DNA of 64,000 nucleotides from Globodera rostochiensis (GCA_018350325.1 JAEVLN010000018.1:1430185-1494184); one strand, 5' to 3'. Numbered from the stretch's first letter, positions 31,320-42,256 are shown. A program made the numbers and translations. The notes: generated from the letters alone by a model not told the origin.

Positions 31320-31500
31320 ATTTTTGTTTTAGTGTTAAATCTCAACGCAAAAATTAAATGTTTCCTTTTTATGTTTTGATTTGATAATTATGATCATGAA
31401 TATGTCGCTTTAGCTTTTTTTAGTGTTGTTTGTTTAAAGTGCGCGACATAACACTAAATAGACTTAATCGTTTTTTAATGGGGTGTTGAAAGTAAAATTG
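31320..31500. repeat. Diverged copy of array segment 3960-4170
   Basis: TTAAATCTCAACG..ATCATGAATATGTCGCTTTAGC..TGTTTAAAGTGCGC recalls 4000-4130. CGCGACATAACACTAA also recurs at 33540-33560. These are the rightmost recognisable members of the family. Confidence 0.5.
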
Positions 31501-32652
31501 TGCCACCACACAGATGTTGAAAGGTTTTAATTTATTATATGCATATATACAAGCTTCTGTTTTCTCTTAAATTATATATAGAAATTTCAATTTTGTAATT
31601 TATTTCAATTCTAATAAGTATATCACGTTCTAGTTGGGTTTATTTTAAGTGTATTATAAACTTGACACTATTAAATTTGGCTTGATCTACTGCGAATTAC
31701 TGAATGATTGTGTTAAATATTTTGGTAATTTTACCATAACAGTTTTTAAAGTTTTAATTCTTTACGCATTTTACAATTCATATTATTTATTAATCAATGT
31801 TAAAGTCGCAAAAATTTTACAAGGGCTCTTCCATTTTTTGGTTAGTATTTTGCATATTTTGCTTTACTTTGAATTCTCAAAAAATTTTATTTTTGTTATT
31901 TTTTATAGTAATTATATTACGCTACGATGCAATTAACGCTCTTGCAGCCGAATATTTTTACATTAGTCAATAAACATTTATTAATGGATGTTTAAAATTA
32001 TACATTTTCATGGACATCACTCCCGTTTGTCGAGTTTTTGCTTCTTTTAATGTGTTTATAAATAAATTGAAATTTTAATAATTTGCGATTAAAAAATGCC
32101 ATTCGCAATCATCATTTTACTTGTACACCTTCAAACTTGTTTGAAATTTAACTTTGTTTTCTTTATTATTTATATTTTTCTAAAGTTGTATTAACTTTAA
32201 TATTATTTGGATTTGAGCCGAGCTACGTAATATGAGATATCTTTTAATAAGGTATCTTAATTCGTTTACTAATTAAGATTGTATTAGTGTTAAACATTCC
32301 CACTTTAGTGAGATTAAATCGGCTTTTTTTGTATGGACTTAAAGTACGTCAAGATCATTTCAGCACTAACAATATGTTATTTAATGCAGCTAACTTTTTG
32401 TTTATTATTTGAACAAACTTTAACGGCGGAATCTTTGAGTTATTAATTAGCTCACCTCCTTACATGGAAACTTGCGTTTAGGTTATCAAAATTATTGCTG
32501 CATGTGACATTTTTTTGTGCTTAAAAAACGCCAATTCAAATGTCTTTTTAAATTATTTTTGTTATAAAGTCCATTTCGTTAAATTTCGTCTTAAATCCGT
32601 ATTTTTTTTGATGCTTTTTATAGGAAATTAATATATATTTTTTGTATTATAT

Positions 32653-32802
32653 TCAGATCGTACCATTTCTATTGACATCAGGTTGTGTCGTGAGAACGCG
32701 GTTATCAGTACTTTTGGATACTCGAATTCGATGAAGCATTTCCAAAGTCTGTGCGGTTTGAAGTTTAAATTCTGCATAACTAACTAAATTATTCAGTAGA
32801 TT
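32653..32802 (-). CDS. Exon-like ORF, unknown (QTAQTLEMLHRIRVSK)
   Basis: Minus frame of 49 codons to TGA. A likely exon begins after the acceptor TTATGCAG (FKLQTAQTLEMLHRIR) and may end at GTATCC, or run on to VLTTQPDVNRNGTI. Composition is clearly protein-like and helix-favouring. No family recognised. Confidence 0.4.
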   Translation of the reverse strand, partial: NLLNNLVSYAEFKLQTAQTLEMLHRIRVSKSTDNRVLTTQPDVNRNGTI

Positions 32803-33059
32803 TTAATTTAAGTCTGATATTTAAACTCAATTAAAAATTTGTTGCTGGTACAGTATTTATTCAATGTCTTGAGTTTGTAAAGTCTATAAAGTGTCAAGGT
32901 TCATTTGCTTTTTACAACATATTTAGCTAAAATTAATAATAAACATAATGGTGTCGAATTTGTGAAACTGATGTGCTGTTGAAACAATATTTGAACTTTA
33001 AACTTTGAGCATTATTTGGTGAATTAAATTTTAATTTTAGAAAGTATAACATAAGCTAG

Positions 33060-33212
33060 GAAATTAATTCAGTTGTGGACAAGGCCAGACAACTTGATAG
33101 GCATGAGATTGTAACTGTCGCGAAAGGACCGTATTTCATTCAACGGATCGCAAAAGTCACGTTCAATAGATGTTTTACAGTTATGCAAATTACAATTATA
33201 CAAACAATTTAA
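33060..33212 (+). CDS. Exon-like ORF, unknown (DKARQLDRHEIVTVAKG)
   Basis: Plus frame of 50 codons: EINSVVDKARQLDRHEIVTV, AKGPYFIQRIAKVTFNRCF, to TAA. A possible acceptor is AATTCAG at 33069-33071. Mixed charged/hydrophobic composition. The minus strand also holds a short ATG frame with a hydrophobic start, but the plus frame is longer and better. Confidence 0.42.
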   Translation, partial: EINSVVDKARQLDRHEIVTVAKGPYFIQRIAKVTFNRCFTVMQITIIQTI

Positions 33213-33655
33213 TTTTACTCATATTTTACTGGTTTTTATTCATTACATTATTCTTTACATGCAAAGCTGATTTCACTTAGGTTTGAATTTATTATTTACA
33301 AAATTAAAGTGGGCTTTGATTTTTTTTGTGTTTTATATTTATAGTTAAAAATGTTGTTAGAAATTATTTATTTTGTCCTTTTTCTTAATTGACGTTGAAT
33401 CTTTTTATTGGTATGCAAAATCTGCTCTATCAGCATGCATAAAAGTGTAAAAAATCCTTATGAGTTTTTCTTTTCTCCTTTTAAATAATATTGGCTTAAA
33501 TTAAATTAAAATTGTATTGAGCCATACATTAAAACAAGTACGCGACATAACACTAATAGATTTCATTGTTTTGTTTTTAAGTGTACACCAGCAATTGTTA
33601 TTTATGAAATTCTTTTATTTAATTTTATTAAATCGAATTTTTATATAATTTTATT

Positions 33656-33928
33656 TTGTGTAATAATTTAAATATTTTGAGCTACATTTTTATAATTAAA
33701 GTTTGTTTAAAAAAAATAAATTTCAAAGATAGATTCTCATCGAGATTTTTCGCATTTTTAATGTTTCTGACCTTTTTACAAATACCTTCAATATACCGCA
33801 AAAGATGTTTGATTGCTCTTGAATTTTGGCAATTCTCTAATGCGCTTACTATCCAATATCAAAATTCACAATTCCAAATGCTTTTTGTTATTAACAAAAA
33901 TTTATTTTGGTTTAAAAAAATAATATAA
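33656..33928 (+). CDS. Hydrophobic ORF, low certainty
   Basis: Ninety codons rich in Phe, Ile and Leu; the middle (FKDRFSSRFFAFLMFLTFLQ, IPSIYRKRCLIALEFWQFSN) could be a membrane protein exon. T-rich DNA gives such frames by chance. Confidence 0.25.
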   Translation: MCNNLNILSYIFIIKVCLKKINFKDRFSSRFFAFLMFLTFLQIPSIYRKRCLIALEFWQFSNALTIQYQNSQFQMLFVINKNLFWFKKII

Positions 33929-34012
33929 AAATTCGAATTAGGTAAGTAATTTTCAAAAAATACATTGAAAAATAGTAACCCAATCTCCCCTTTTGAAACC
34001 CCTTTCTTTGTA

Positions 34013-34080
34013 ACTCCCCCTCGAGGGGGGGGGGGGGGGGGGGGGGGTTTGAACATTAGTAACCCAGGGGTTACTAATAG
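34013..34080. repeat. 23-base G run with adjacent inverted repeat
   Basis: G at 34025-34047, directly followed by AGTAACCCAGGGGTTACT, an almost perfect palindrome. Run length may be approximate in the assembly. Confidence 0.9.
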
Positions 34081-34400
34081 ACAAAATACGGTTACTGCTA
34101 AAACTTTTGAATAACATATTCATAATTAGGGGCCAACTTTTTCTGAATTCTGGCAGAAATAATTATTGTTTGGATATATTTTAATTTATTATAGTTTGTA
34201 ATAGGATCCATTAAGCGGCAATGATTTAGTTATCATTCTGTCCATTTATTTCTGATAAAGTTCAATACTGAATTCGAACATAATTGTTTTTTAAATTTGC
34301 TTATTTAAAATGAATTGTTTTGTATTTGTTTGTTTTGTTTGTTTTATTTATTTTTATTTTTTTGAAGTTAAATATTATTTTTTTATAGATTTTACTGAGT

Positions 34401-34797
34401 ATGTCCACGCCAAGTGACGATCGAATTAATGTTGATCGGTTTTTGTTGTTGCTAATTTTTTATTGCATTTACGATTTGGAAGTGTTTACTGAGATCATTC
34501 ATAGTTTGCATTTATTTGTTTCTAAAAATTATAATCTAGTCATTAATAGAGTTGCATTAAAACAAATGGTTGAAGACCATCGACGTAGTCTAACATCAAA
34601 TGAGCAGGTTCCCATACCATTCTTGAATTTTCTGATAAAAGAAAAGAAAATATATTGTTTTGATTATCACAAATATAATAAATATACTTCCGCAAACTCA
34701 GCCATCGCAATCTTTATATTTTTGTTTGCATACAAAACCAATAGATATTTACAATGCTCAATATATTCAATGTTTTTATGTTAAATCTCGGATTTAA
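34401..34797 (+). CDS. Small protein gene, three exons (MSTPSDDRINVDR..)
   Basis: Model: 34401-34438, 34550-34607, 34702-34797, giving 63 residues. Exon 1 MSTPSDDRINVD plus a split Arg codon, exon 2 VALKQMVEDHRRSLTSNEQ, exon 3 PSQSLYFCLHTKPIDIYNAQ to TAA. Donors GTTTTT and GTTCCC are weak; acceptors ATTAATAG and AAACTCAG are fair, and phases agree. Unspliced, the same DNA is a continuous 127-codon frame, but the intron parts are Leu/Ile/Phe-rich. The acidic-basic N-terminal half is clearly protein-like. Family unknown. Exon 3 could instead splice on at GTTAAATC. Confidence 0.45.
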
Positions 34798-35390
34798 AAA
34801 GGGGTAGCATTTAAATTTAGTCATATTCCATTAATAATTTATTTTTAAAATTAGATTTAATATTATTTTTTGTATTAATTACGCTATCATTTTACATAAT
34901 AAGTTGGGTAAAAGCAAATTTTTTTGGTCTCCTAGATGGCTCTTAGATAAAAACGTCGGTGAAAAAGAGACTAATTTAGAGTAGAAATTATTTAATTCGG
35001 TCATTTTAAAGGGTTTGTCGATTTTTTGTTTATATTGTTCAAATAATCACCCCAGACTTATTTATTAATCAACACTTTCTCAATATATTTAAAAATTTAT
35101 ATTTCCATAAATTTTGGTCACTAATTTCTGCTTTTTAAAAAGCTTAAAATTTTATCATATTGAAACTTAATTAATTAATGTTTTTTATAAATTTTTAAAA
35201 TCTCTGACATAAGGAGGTGCGGTAGAATAAAATATTTGACGCAATAGATTTATATTAATTGTTTTTTTTGTAAATAGTTTGCTTTGATTCTATATATAAT
35301 TGACATGCACATATATTATTAGCTATTAACTAATTGTTTGGTTTTAATTAAATTATTTCTAAATAAAATCAGATAATTTTTATTTAATGT

Positions 35391-35490
35391 GCCCACGAAA
35401 GCTCATCAGGAAAATTTGTAAAAAAGCTTTCAATTAGCCACCAATTTCGGCAGAGAAGTGATCTTAAAGAGAGTTTAAAATCGTTTTACA
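35391..35490 (-). CDS. Exon-like ORF downstream of the duplicated exon
   Basis: Minus frame NDFKLSLRSLLCRNWWLIES, FFTNFPDELSWAH to TAA. It directly follows the donor of the exon at 35490-35575 and shares its frame across a TAA, so it may be intron or a readthrough extension. Confidence 0.3.
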
Positions 35491-35575
35491 ATTTGTGATT
35501 AATTTCAAAATTAAGAAGCATCGCTGCCCAAAAATTTTGTGGGCATCTCTTTGTAATTGCAAGCACTTTAATACT
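35490..35575 (-). CDS. Duplicated exon, copy A (..NFWAAMLLNFEINHK)
   Basis: Minus strand: SIKVLAITKRCPQNFWAAML then LNFEINHK, ending TT|GTAAAACG. Copy B at about 36660-36731 has the same FWAAMLLNFEINHKL with a different upstream part. The shared block is about 45 bp of near identity. A duplicated exon of an unknown gene, possibly alternative exons. Confidence 0.42.
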
Positions 35576-36545
35576 TTATAACATGAAAAGTTTGCTTATA
35601 TTTGAATGCTCGCTAAAATATATATTTTTTAATATCGATACCATATTATTCATTTTTTTGTTAGTTTCTACAGATTTAAATGCTTTATTTATTCTGTCTT
35701 GCGGGGATTTTTGTTCCTTTTCTTAGTGATGTAATTATTTATAGTTTTGCAATATCTCCGTAAAATATTCTAACAATTTGTTTTAGAAAAATAATTTTTA
35801 AGATTAAGCCAGGGATACTATTTGTCATAATGTGATTGCTTGTTTATTTATTAGAGTTGTTTTTTTTTTTAATTATTTAAAAATTTTTAATATTGTTGCT
35901 CAATTATTTCAATAATTTAACTACCTGAGTTTGGGTAAGTTCCTGATCTAAATATGGGCAAATTAAGGCGCCCCTGATCAAAATGATGGCCAAATTAAGG
36001 CCCTGGCCAAATATTAATGCGCTGATTGGTTTTTTTAAAACTATTTATTTTATAATAAAAGCAATTTAATTTGTTTCTTTAAATTTACTGTTGTCTTTAA
36101 AACCTTTTTAGTATTATTTGTTTTAATAAGATAAGAAAACCATATTTATGTGCTAACTTGAACGGATGAACCTTTTGTTAGTCACCGATTATATGTTTTT
36201 GTATCTATAATTTTACGATAATGTAAATGAAACCAATATTGTGTAGCGTATAGCCACAGTTTGCGCACGAAGTTTCAACTGAGGCGCTTGCTGTTTATCA
36301 TTATTATGGCAACATTATTTTGTTTAAGTTACTTAATTCCTTTATGATTTAATTTGCTTCTATCTTAATTTATCTAAATTTACCATAATTTTTGTAACAA
36401 AAATGTTTACACTTTCAGCTTTTTAATTGATATACGACATTGTTTTAAACTTTCTAATTTAACTGGCGTTTTAATTAATTTATAATCATTTTAAGAGTAA
36501 AAAATCAAAGTTAAGGCTTTAAAACTTAGAACTTTTGATTGCATC

Positions 36546-36731
36546 TTAAAATATAGCTTTAAAATTTTGCTGGCACTGAAGTAATGTGTTTTTTCTCCAA
36601 CAAACCAATGGTTTGGATGTGCTGATTTGTGAGTTGTGGTTGACATCACTTTTACAAAACAATTTGTGATTAATTTCAAAATTAAGAAGCATCGCTGCCC
36701 AAAAGTGCTCTTTTTTGCTGAATGTAAACAA
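36546..36731 (-). CDS. Duplicated exon, copy B, with extended frame
   Basis: Minus strand: FTFSKKEHFWAAMLLNFEIN then HKLFCKSDVNHNSQ, open to TAA. An overlapping minus frame (36491-36679: TTTHKSAHPNHWFVGEKTHY) is also open after a GTAAAAG-type site, so the exon may end near 36655. Confidence 0.38.
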   Translation of the reverse strand: MFTFSKKEHFWAAMLLNFEINHKLFCKSDVNHNSQISTSKPLVCWRKNTLLQCQQNFKAIF

Positions 36732-37610
36732 TCACGTTAATATTATCCAAATTAAACAGACCAATCATCTATGGTATATAAATTGACTCTGATTTATAAT
36801 TTCATTTTGAAACATGCATATTTTTATCATTTTAGTTGTTGATATTTTTCATATTCCAAATAAAAATTACGGGTTTTATACCTTTCTTTGACTCTTTATA
36901 ACAAAAATAGTGGAATTAAAAATGCCCGTGATTTGTGTAAGCTCGAAAAGGCGAATGAATTTTGTATTTGTTATTTGGTTAGCACTTGTTAAAATTTACA
37001 TTTTTATTTTAATGATTGTGCGACCGTAGGAATATTGTAGGCAGTTGCGTCCTTTCGTTTTCGAGCTTCAAACATTTTGTTCTTTAAATTTTAAGCAGAT
37101 TTTTACCTGAAATAAATTATTTAGAGCTGTTAATGTTTTATGGCGTTGAATCCACTTTGCGCAACTTGCTTTCATTTTTATTATTTTCAATAAGTCTTTT
37201 CTTAAGTTATGATAATTGTTTAGCATTCAACAATTAACAAATAAAAATTTTTCATAACTAATAGTTTATTTGTTTTTTATTGATGCTTATAAATAGAAAA
37301 CTATTTGACTTCAAAATTCTTTGATTTTATTAAAGAGTATGAATTAACATTTACGTGTTATTTTACAAAAAGATTTTATATATTTTGTATTTAATAAATA
37401 TACGAGAGTAATGATTTCACTCTTCAAGTCCATTTTTTTTAATAAAAGCGCTTTTCAATATCTTCAGACCTCCAACTTTGCTAGATTCTTCACTTTGTTC
37501 AGTTGATATATACTTAACGAGAACACAAGTTGTTTAAATTAGGCATTAATGTACAAATTTCTATTTTGTTTAAGATTTCTTTGGTAAGTTTTCTTTATAT
37601 TATCGATCAG

Positions 37611-37654
37611 CAGAAACAATGTCGTCAAAAAATCCTAAAATTCGTTGAGAATTG
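37611..37654 (+). CDS. Tiny exon with strong splice sites
   Basis: Acceptor TATCGATCAG, QKQCRQKILKFVEN and a split codon, donor TTG|GTGAGAAGG. 44 bp; no neighbours assigned. Unknown. Confidence 0.3.
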
Positions 37655-38094
37655 GTGAGAAGGCGAATATTAAATTTGAAATCAAGCCTTTATTTATTTT
37701 TATTTTTGGTAATAATTTTAAAAATTTTTATTGAATTATTTTATTTCATATGAGGGTTCTAATATGTCGCTGTTATAAAGCACCTTTTATATTTGAGTTG
37801 ATTGTTGATTATAAATTATTGGATATTTTGATTGCTAGTTTGCCTTTTTTAGATTTATTAAATAATTTTTATTTTTGTCCAGCATTCTGAAAATATGTTG
37901 TATAATACATATTTCTTCGTATAATCTAAATGAATCAATTAATCAATTTTATTTTTTGGTATAATCTAAATGAAACAATTAGTCAATTTTCTGATTGAGT
38001 AATTGTTTTAAAAAATTTTTTTAAAATTTAATTGTTAGTTAGAATTTTAGCTTTATTAAATAAATTTAATTTGTAAACTGTGGAGATTTCTTTC

Positions 38095-39115
38095 AATCTC
38101 CAACAATTTGCGCACACGGTAGTGCTCGGGGTCGGATGTGGTCGGGATTTTTGGGCCAAATGAAGGAATTAAAAACGCCAAGATTTCAAACAATTTTATC
38201 TCAAACTTGGGTAATTAAACCCCCATTCAAAAAAGGTGGAACAAAAATTCCAAGTGATCACCGTGGATTTAGGGGATCACATAATGGATGGAGGGGAAAT
38301 GATCAGTTGGCAAATTTGAAGGAAATGAACCCTGTGAATTTGTATGACCCGGTGGACCCCAGAAAGTGATAAATGTTTAGATGAACGGACGAAGGGATAA
38401 TGGGGGAGATGTGAGTATTGATTGAAATTTCGCCAAAGGCGAGAAGATAAATAATAATAATTAATTAAATTCGCCAAAGGCGAGTGTATTATTGAACAAT
38501 TAATTAAATTCGCCAAAGGCGATTCGCCAAAGGCGAGTGTATTATTGAATAATTAATTAAATTCGCCAAAGGCGATTCGCCGAAGGCGAGTGTATTATTA
38601 ATTAATTAATTAAATTCGCCGAAGGCGAGAATTGAATAATTATAATGAATTAATTCGCCAAAGGCGAGAATGAAATTGATTAAAATTCGTCAAAGAGACG
38701 ACTGAATGACAGCACAGCAATTGTACAATTTGGGGAAAAGAATGGTCTAAGTGATTTGGGTGAGGGTATTTATGGGGCGGGACAATCGTTCGATTGTTGG
38801 GGGGAAAGAGTTGTAGTTTGTGCGGGGAGTGATAACAACCGAATGTTGACAGCAAAATTGGAGTGTTCTTTGGTGGCGCTCCGTAAAAGAGTGGAATTGG
38901 GAAGGGTAGGCAACAGATGATTGACATTTGGAGGGAGGAGAGGGATAAAAAAGTGCATGTGTGAGGGGGGGGGGGTAACTTTGCCCTTTGCTTATCAAAA
39001 TGTGCACCTTGGGGTAAACAAGGGAAATTGGGCCAACATTGGTGGTCAAATCGAAACATTCGATTTGTCGGATTTTATGATTAAATCCGACAAAACAATT
39101 TTTTTAGCAAATTAG
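38095..39115. repeat. GC-richer repeat island
   Basis: Sharply different base composition from both flanks. It contains the hairpin array (38430-38701), a G10 run at 38965, and the inverted repeat TGTCGGATTT/AAATCCGACA at 39066-39092. A 77-codon plus frame (38136-38369) and Pro-rich minus frames exist but share no coding signature. Looks like an inserted element without recognisable proteins. Confidence 0.6.
38430..38701. repeat. Array of nine TCGCC-nnn-GGCGA hairpins
   Basis: TCGCCAAAGGCGA starts at 38430, 38471, 38510, 38524, 38563 and 38654; TCGCCGAAGGCGA at 38577 and 38616; a variant TCGTC-AAAGA-GACGA at 38687. Spacers are AT-rich (ATTAATTAAATT). The two palindromes of each pair at 38510 and 38563 lie back to back. 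Confidence 0.95.
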
Positions 39116-40330
39116 AAATTTCATTTTAGTATTTATGTTAAAAGATGGAGGTGTCTCATTTGTTGTAAAGATGAAGTTTATTGTTCATATAATAATTTAT
39201 ATTTGCTTACAACAATAATTTTGTTAAACTTTTCGTGCTGTGCCACCAATCTTTCAGATTCTATCATCAAGTGGCACGAAATTCTGTAAAATAGACGTTA
39301 ATTATATAAGATTATCATAAGCTTTTGATTTTTATTAATTGATTAAATTTATTATACTTTGGTTTTAATTATTTTGAAAACTTCTCGTCTTCTTAGATTA
39401 TAACATTAAATATCTTTTGGATTTTCTACCATTTAGATGAGGTACATAAGCACAGCATGTTTTATAATATTTTGTATTTTCTCCTAATTTATATTCAAAT
39501 TGTACTATTGATTTTTAAATTTTGCATGCTGTTATATCATACTGATTTTCAGATAAATTTTAGTTTTTAAAATTGTTCAATGATTCGAGTTCTTCAAATA
39601 CATTTTTTTATGAAGTTTTTTGTGTTTTGCCAGAAATTGCTATTATTTTGCTTATTTTTCAAATTATTTTAATATTCAAATCTTTGCACGACGATCTTTT
39701 ATAATCTTGCTGGCTATTATCTAAAATATTAATTGCTTATTTTTTCACACGTCCATTTTTGATATTTATAATGATTTTTTAGCTAATTAGCTAATTAGAA
39801 TTTTTACCTGTATTCTATAATAAAATTTCATGTGTCTGCATATATTTGAATTTTTAATGCTGAACAAATTTAAAACATTTTTAATTTAAGGATAATTTTA
39901 TTCATAAAACTATTTATTATTTATTTAAAGTTTACATTACCTAAATATTCAAATCTTTTTACTACCGATTTTTTTTAGCATTAAACGCTATTTTAAAGTT
40001 TGTTTTTGTTGAAATTTGTACCCCCCCCCCATGGTTAATGCCTAATTAGTAGTATATTATTCGGATTTCTGAACCACTCCCATATCGAATTTGAATAAAT
40101 TGTCAATTTGAGAGAACTAAACAAAACAATCATTCTGTAACACAGAAAAACAACAAAAAAATTACATAAAAATTACAAATTTTTTAGTCAAATTGTCAAT
40201 AAGTAAAAGTCAATAAATCGTGTAAATTTATATGGCTTAACGAAGAAAAGGTAAAATATTTGGAATAGATGCCAACTTTCATATTTGATGTAAAAATGAA
40301 TGAATGATGAATGGGTGTGTTTGGGCAGAA
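39116..40330. other. AT-rich stretch, nothing supported
   Basis: T-rich, ten-C run at 40021. No exon with acceptable splice context. Confidence 0.45.
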
Positions 40331-40595
40331 AAGTCAGTGCTCCGGCCGGGCAATCGAAGGATGAGAACGAAACATGGTGAGAGCAGAGAAATAGGGAAAG
40401 AGAAAGCAAAATAAAGCTGTGGACAGAGAAAGAAATGACAGGACAGAGAAGGGTGGGGGGGGGGGTATGGGAAGGGAAAACAAAATGATGCAGAGAAAGA
40501 GGGGAAAAGAAAGCAGAAAAGTTGAGATCAGAAAACGAAAATGATGTGAGCAGAGAAAGAAAAGCAAAATAAAACTGGGGCAAAGACATTGGAAA
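40330..40595. repeat. Polypurine plus strand, imperfect GCAGAGAAAG repeats
   Basis: About 90% A+G on the plus strand: GCAGAGAAAG, AGCAAAATAAA and GACAGAGAAG recur. A run of ten G at 40453. The long minus frames here (Ser/Leu/Phe only) are products of the bias. Confidence 0.85.
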
Positions 40596-40914
40596 GAATA
40601 GTTTAAACAGTTACGAAATTTATTAAATTTCTCATCGATTCATTCTTTTTGCAAAACATTTCCAACAAAGTTTTTGAATGTTTCGTTTATTATCAGATTT
40701 ATTGCATTGTTTCAACGCTTTTCACTGCTTCAATCATATTTTTCCTATTTTTTTCATATTTATTTTGAAGTTGAATTATTTATCTATCTAAATGACGTTA
40801 AACAGAATGATCTTAATTGGACAACAAACTTTACGACATTTAAGTAATTCAAAAAGGAATTTTCAAAAGGAAACGAAAATTTTTTTGTTTATATAAAGCT
40901 AAATTAAATTGCAG

Positions 40915-41263
40915 CTGTTCCGCTCTGCCGTTGTAACAAATTACCGACCATTAAAAGCCAATGGAAATCCGTTTAAATTCGACTTTCCCGTCGAGTTCGA
41001 ATGGTCCTTTCCCGACTTTTCGTGCACTAAATTCGCAATTTTTAACAATTTGCTAAAAACGACATGAAATTGTCAATTTATCCAACTCCCTCCCCACTAA
41101 CAAAAACTGTTAAATTCGGAAAATTACATTGAACATTTCCAGGCTCGGCCGAATAAAAACATTCTCTTGTTTGAATTATCTAATAGACGAACCAGCAGAG
41201 GTCGTCATTATACTGGATTTGTTGCTGCTGTTGTTGTGTTGTTGTTGTTGCTGGAACGGATAA
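40915..41263 (+). CDS. Two-exon piece of an unknown gene
   Basis: Exon 40915-41021 after TTAAATTGCAG: LFRSAVVTNYRPLKANGNPF, KFDFPVEFEWSFPDF, donor TC|GTGCAC. Exon from 41143 after ACATTTCCAG, joining in phase as Ser: LGRIKTFSCLNYLIDEPAEV, VIILDL, then a Leu/Cys run made by a GTT-type microsatellite and TAA at 41263; a real donor may be GAG|GTCGTC. An alternative frame of exon 2 (41143-41331) is also open and membrane-like. The first exon is beta-strand-rich and clearly protein-like. Family not recognised; the 5' exons are missing. Confidence 0.5.
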
Positions 41264-41742
41264 TATTTTTCATATTAATTATATTGTGGATCTGTAATTA
41301 TTTTATATTATTAAAAGATATAATGTTGTAATTTAAACATTAATAATTTTGAATAAATTAAATATTAACATAATTTTAAAGATACTTCGAAAAGACCAAC
41401 CGATTGGGGCAATTTGATATTGTAAATATTAAAAATCAACATTTTAAATATCTTTCTTTATAAATTTTGTCAAGAAAATCTTTGCTTGTTAAACCAAAAT
41501 AACTAAAACAAAAATGGTTACAAATAATTTTCAGCAGACATTGAAACGCATTATAATTACCATAAATAAATTATGTACCAAGAAATAAACATAGTTTTAA
41601 AATAAATGATTATACATACATTTGTCGAACCAAAACATTTATCAAATAATGATAATTTTTCGATTAATTAACTTTTATATTAATTATAAATTTATTAAAA
41701 AAGCTTACAGATATAGAATAATTATATATAAATTTTGCAATT

Positions 41743-42048
41743 TTAAAATTCCAGTAAAAACAAAAGCCAAATAACACTCCTACAACAACTAACAACTCGC
41801 ATTTTTTGCTGACAATCCGCGAGGGTACCTTTTGAATAGTCAAATACTGCAGTGGCTTGTTCGCTTGACACCCCACAATATTGTAAAAAAAATTGTACGA
41901 ACGATTGGTGTTGCTGCGCCTTAACACTAGCAAAACTTGCCGTTGGCTGTGCATAATACGCAGTCCAGCTGACCGAGATTAAAAGGGGCCAAAAGTCCAA
42001 AGGAATTAAAAAAAACAACGAAATACTATTGAAAAATACGAAAAGCAT
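41743..42048 (-). CDS. Candidate secreted protein, 101 residues
   Basis: ATG at 42048 with a hydrophobic start (MLFVFFNSISLFFLIPLDFW, PLLISVSW) and then a polar, protein-like part: TAYYAQPTASFASVKAQQHQ, SFVQFFLQYCGVSSEQATAV, FDYSKGTLADCQQKM. After that the frame becomes Val/Leu-rich and may be intron; donors such as TGTT|GTAGGAG are available. Likely an N-terminal exon of a secreted or membrane protein. No family recognised. An overlapping minus frame (41664-41954) is less convincing. Confidence 0.45.
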   Translation of the reverse strand: MLFVFFNSISLFFLIPLDFWPLLISVSWTAYYAQPTASFASVKAQQHQSFVQFFLQYCGVSSEQATAVFDYSKGTLADCQQKMRVVSCCRSVIWLLFLLEF

Positions 42049-42256
42049 GCAATATAATTTTTACAATGAAAATTTTTTTGTAAATGTTAATGGATCCATG
42101 AAATAGGAAAAGTCTATAATACCGAAACGGATACCAAGTTAGCTGCGTGGTTCCAAGATCAAAATAGGTGCGCAATCCAAATATGAAATTAAATGTCCAA
42201 TGTGAAAGCTTAATATTTTTTTCACGGTTTAAAATCATTTTGTAAATTTTGGACAA
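42026..42256 (-). CDS. Possible upstream exon, weak
   Basis: Minus frame with LSHWTFNFIFGLRTYFDLGT and TQLTWYPFRYYRLFLFHGS. Aromatic-rich; may be an upstream exon of the 41743-42048 gene or chance. Confidence 0.25.
   Translation of the reverse strand: MSKIYKMILNREKNIKLSHWTFNFIFGLRTYFDLGTTQLTWYPFRYYRLFLFHGSINIYKKIFIVKIILHAFRIFQ

Noticed and set aside
33859..34056. Minus frame with a Pro run
   Set aside because: The Pro run is the complement of the G23 tract; no splice or composition support.
36003..36010. Possible bacterial or viral insert
   Set aside because: No prokaryotic-style gene row, ribosome-binding sites, or recognisable viral protein anywhere in the window.
38640..39059. Pro/His-rich minus frames of 62-139 codons
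   Set aside because: Inside the GC-richer repeat island, partly made by the G10 run; three overlapping frames, none better than the others.
40188..40589. 133-codon minus frame rich in Ser, Phe and Leu
   Set aside because: Product of the polypurine tract.
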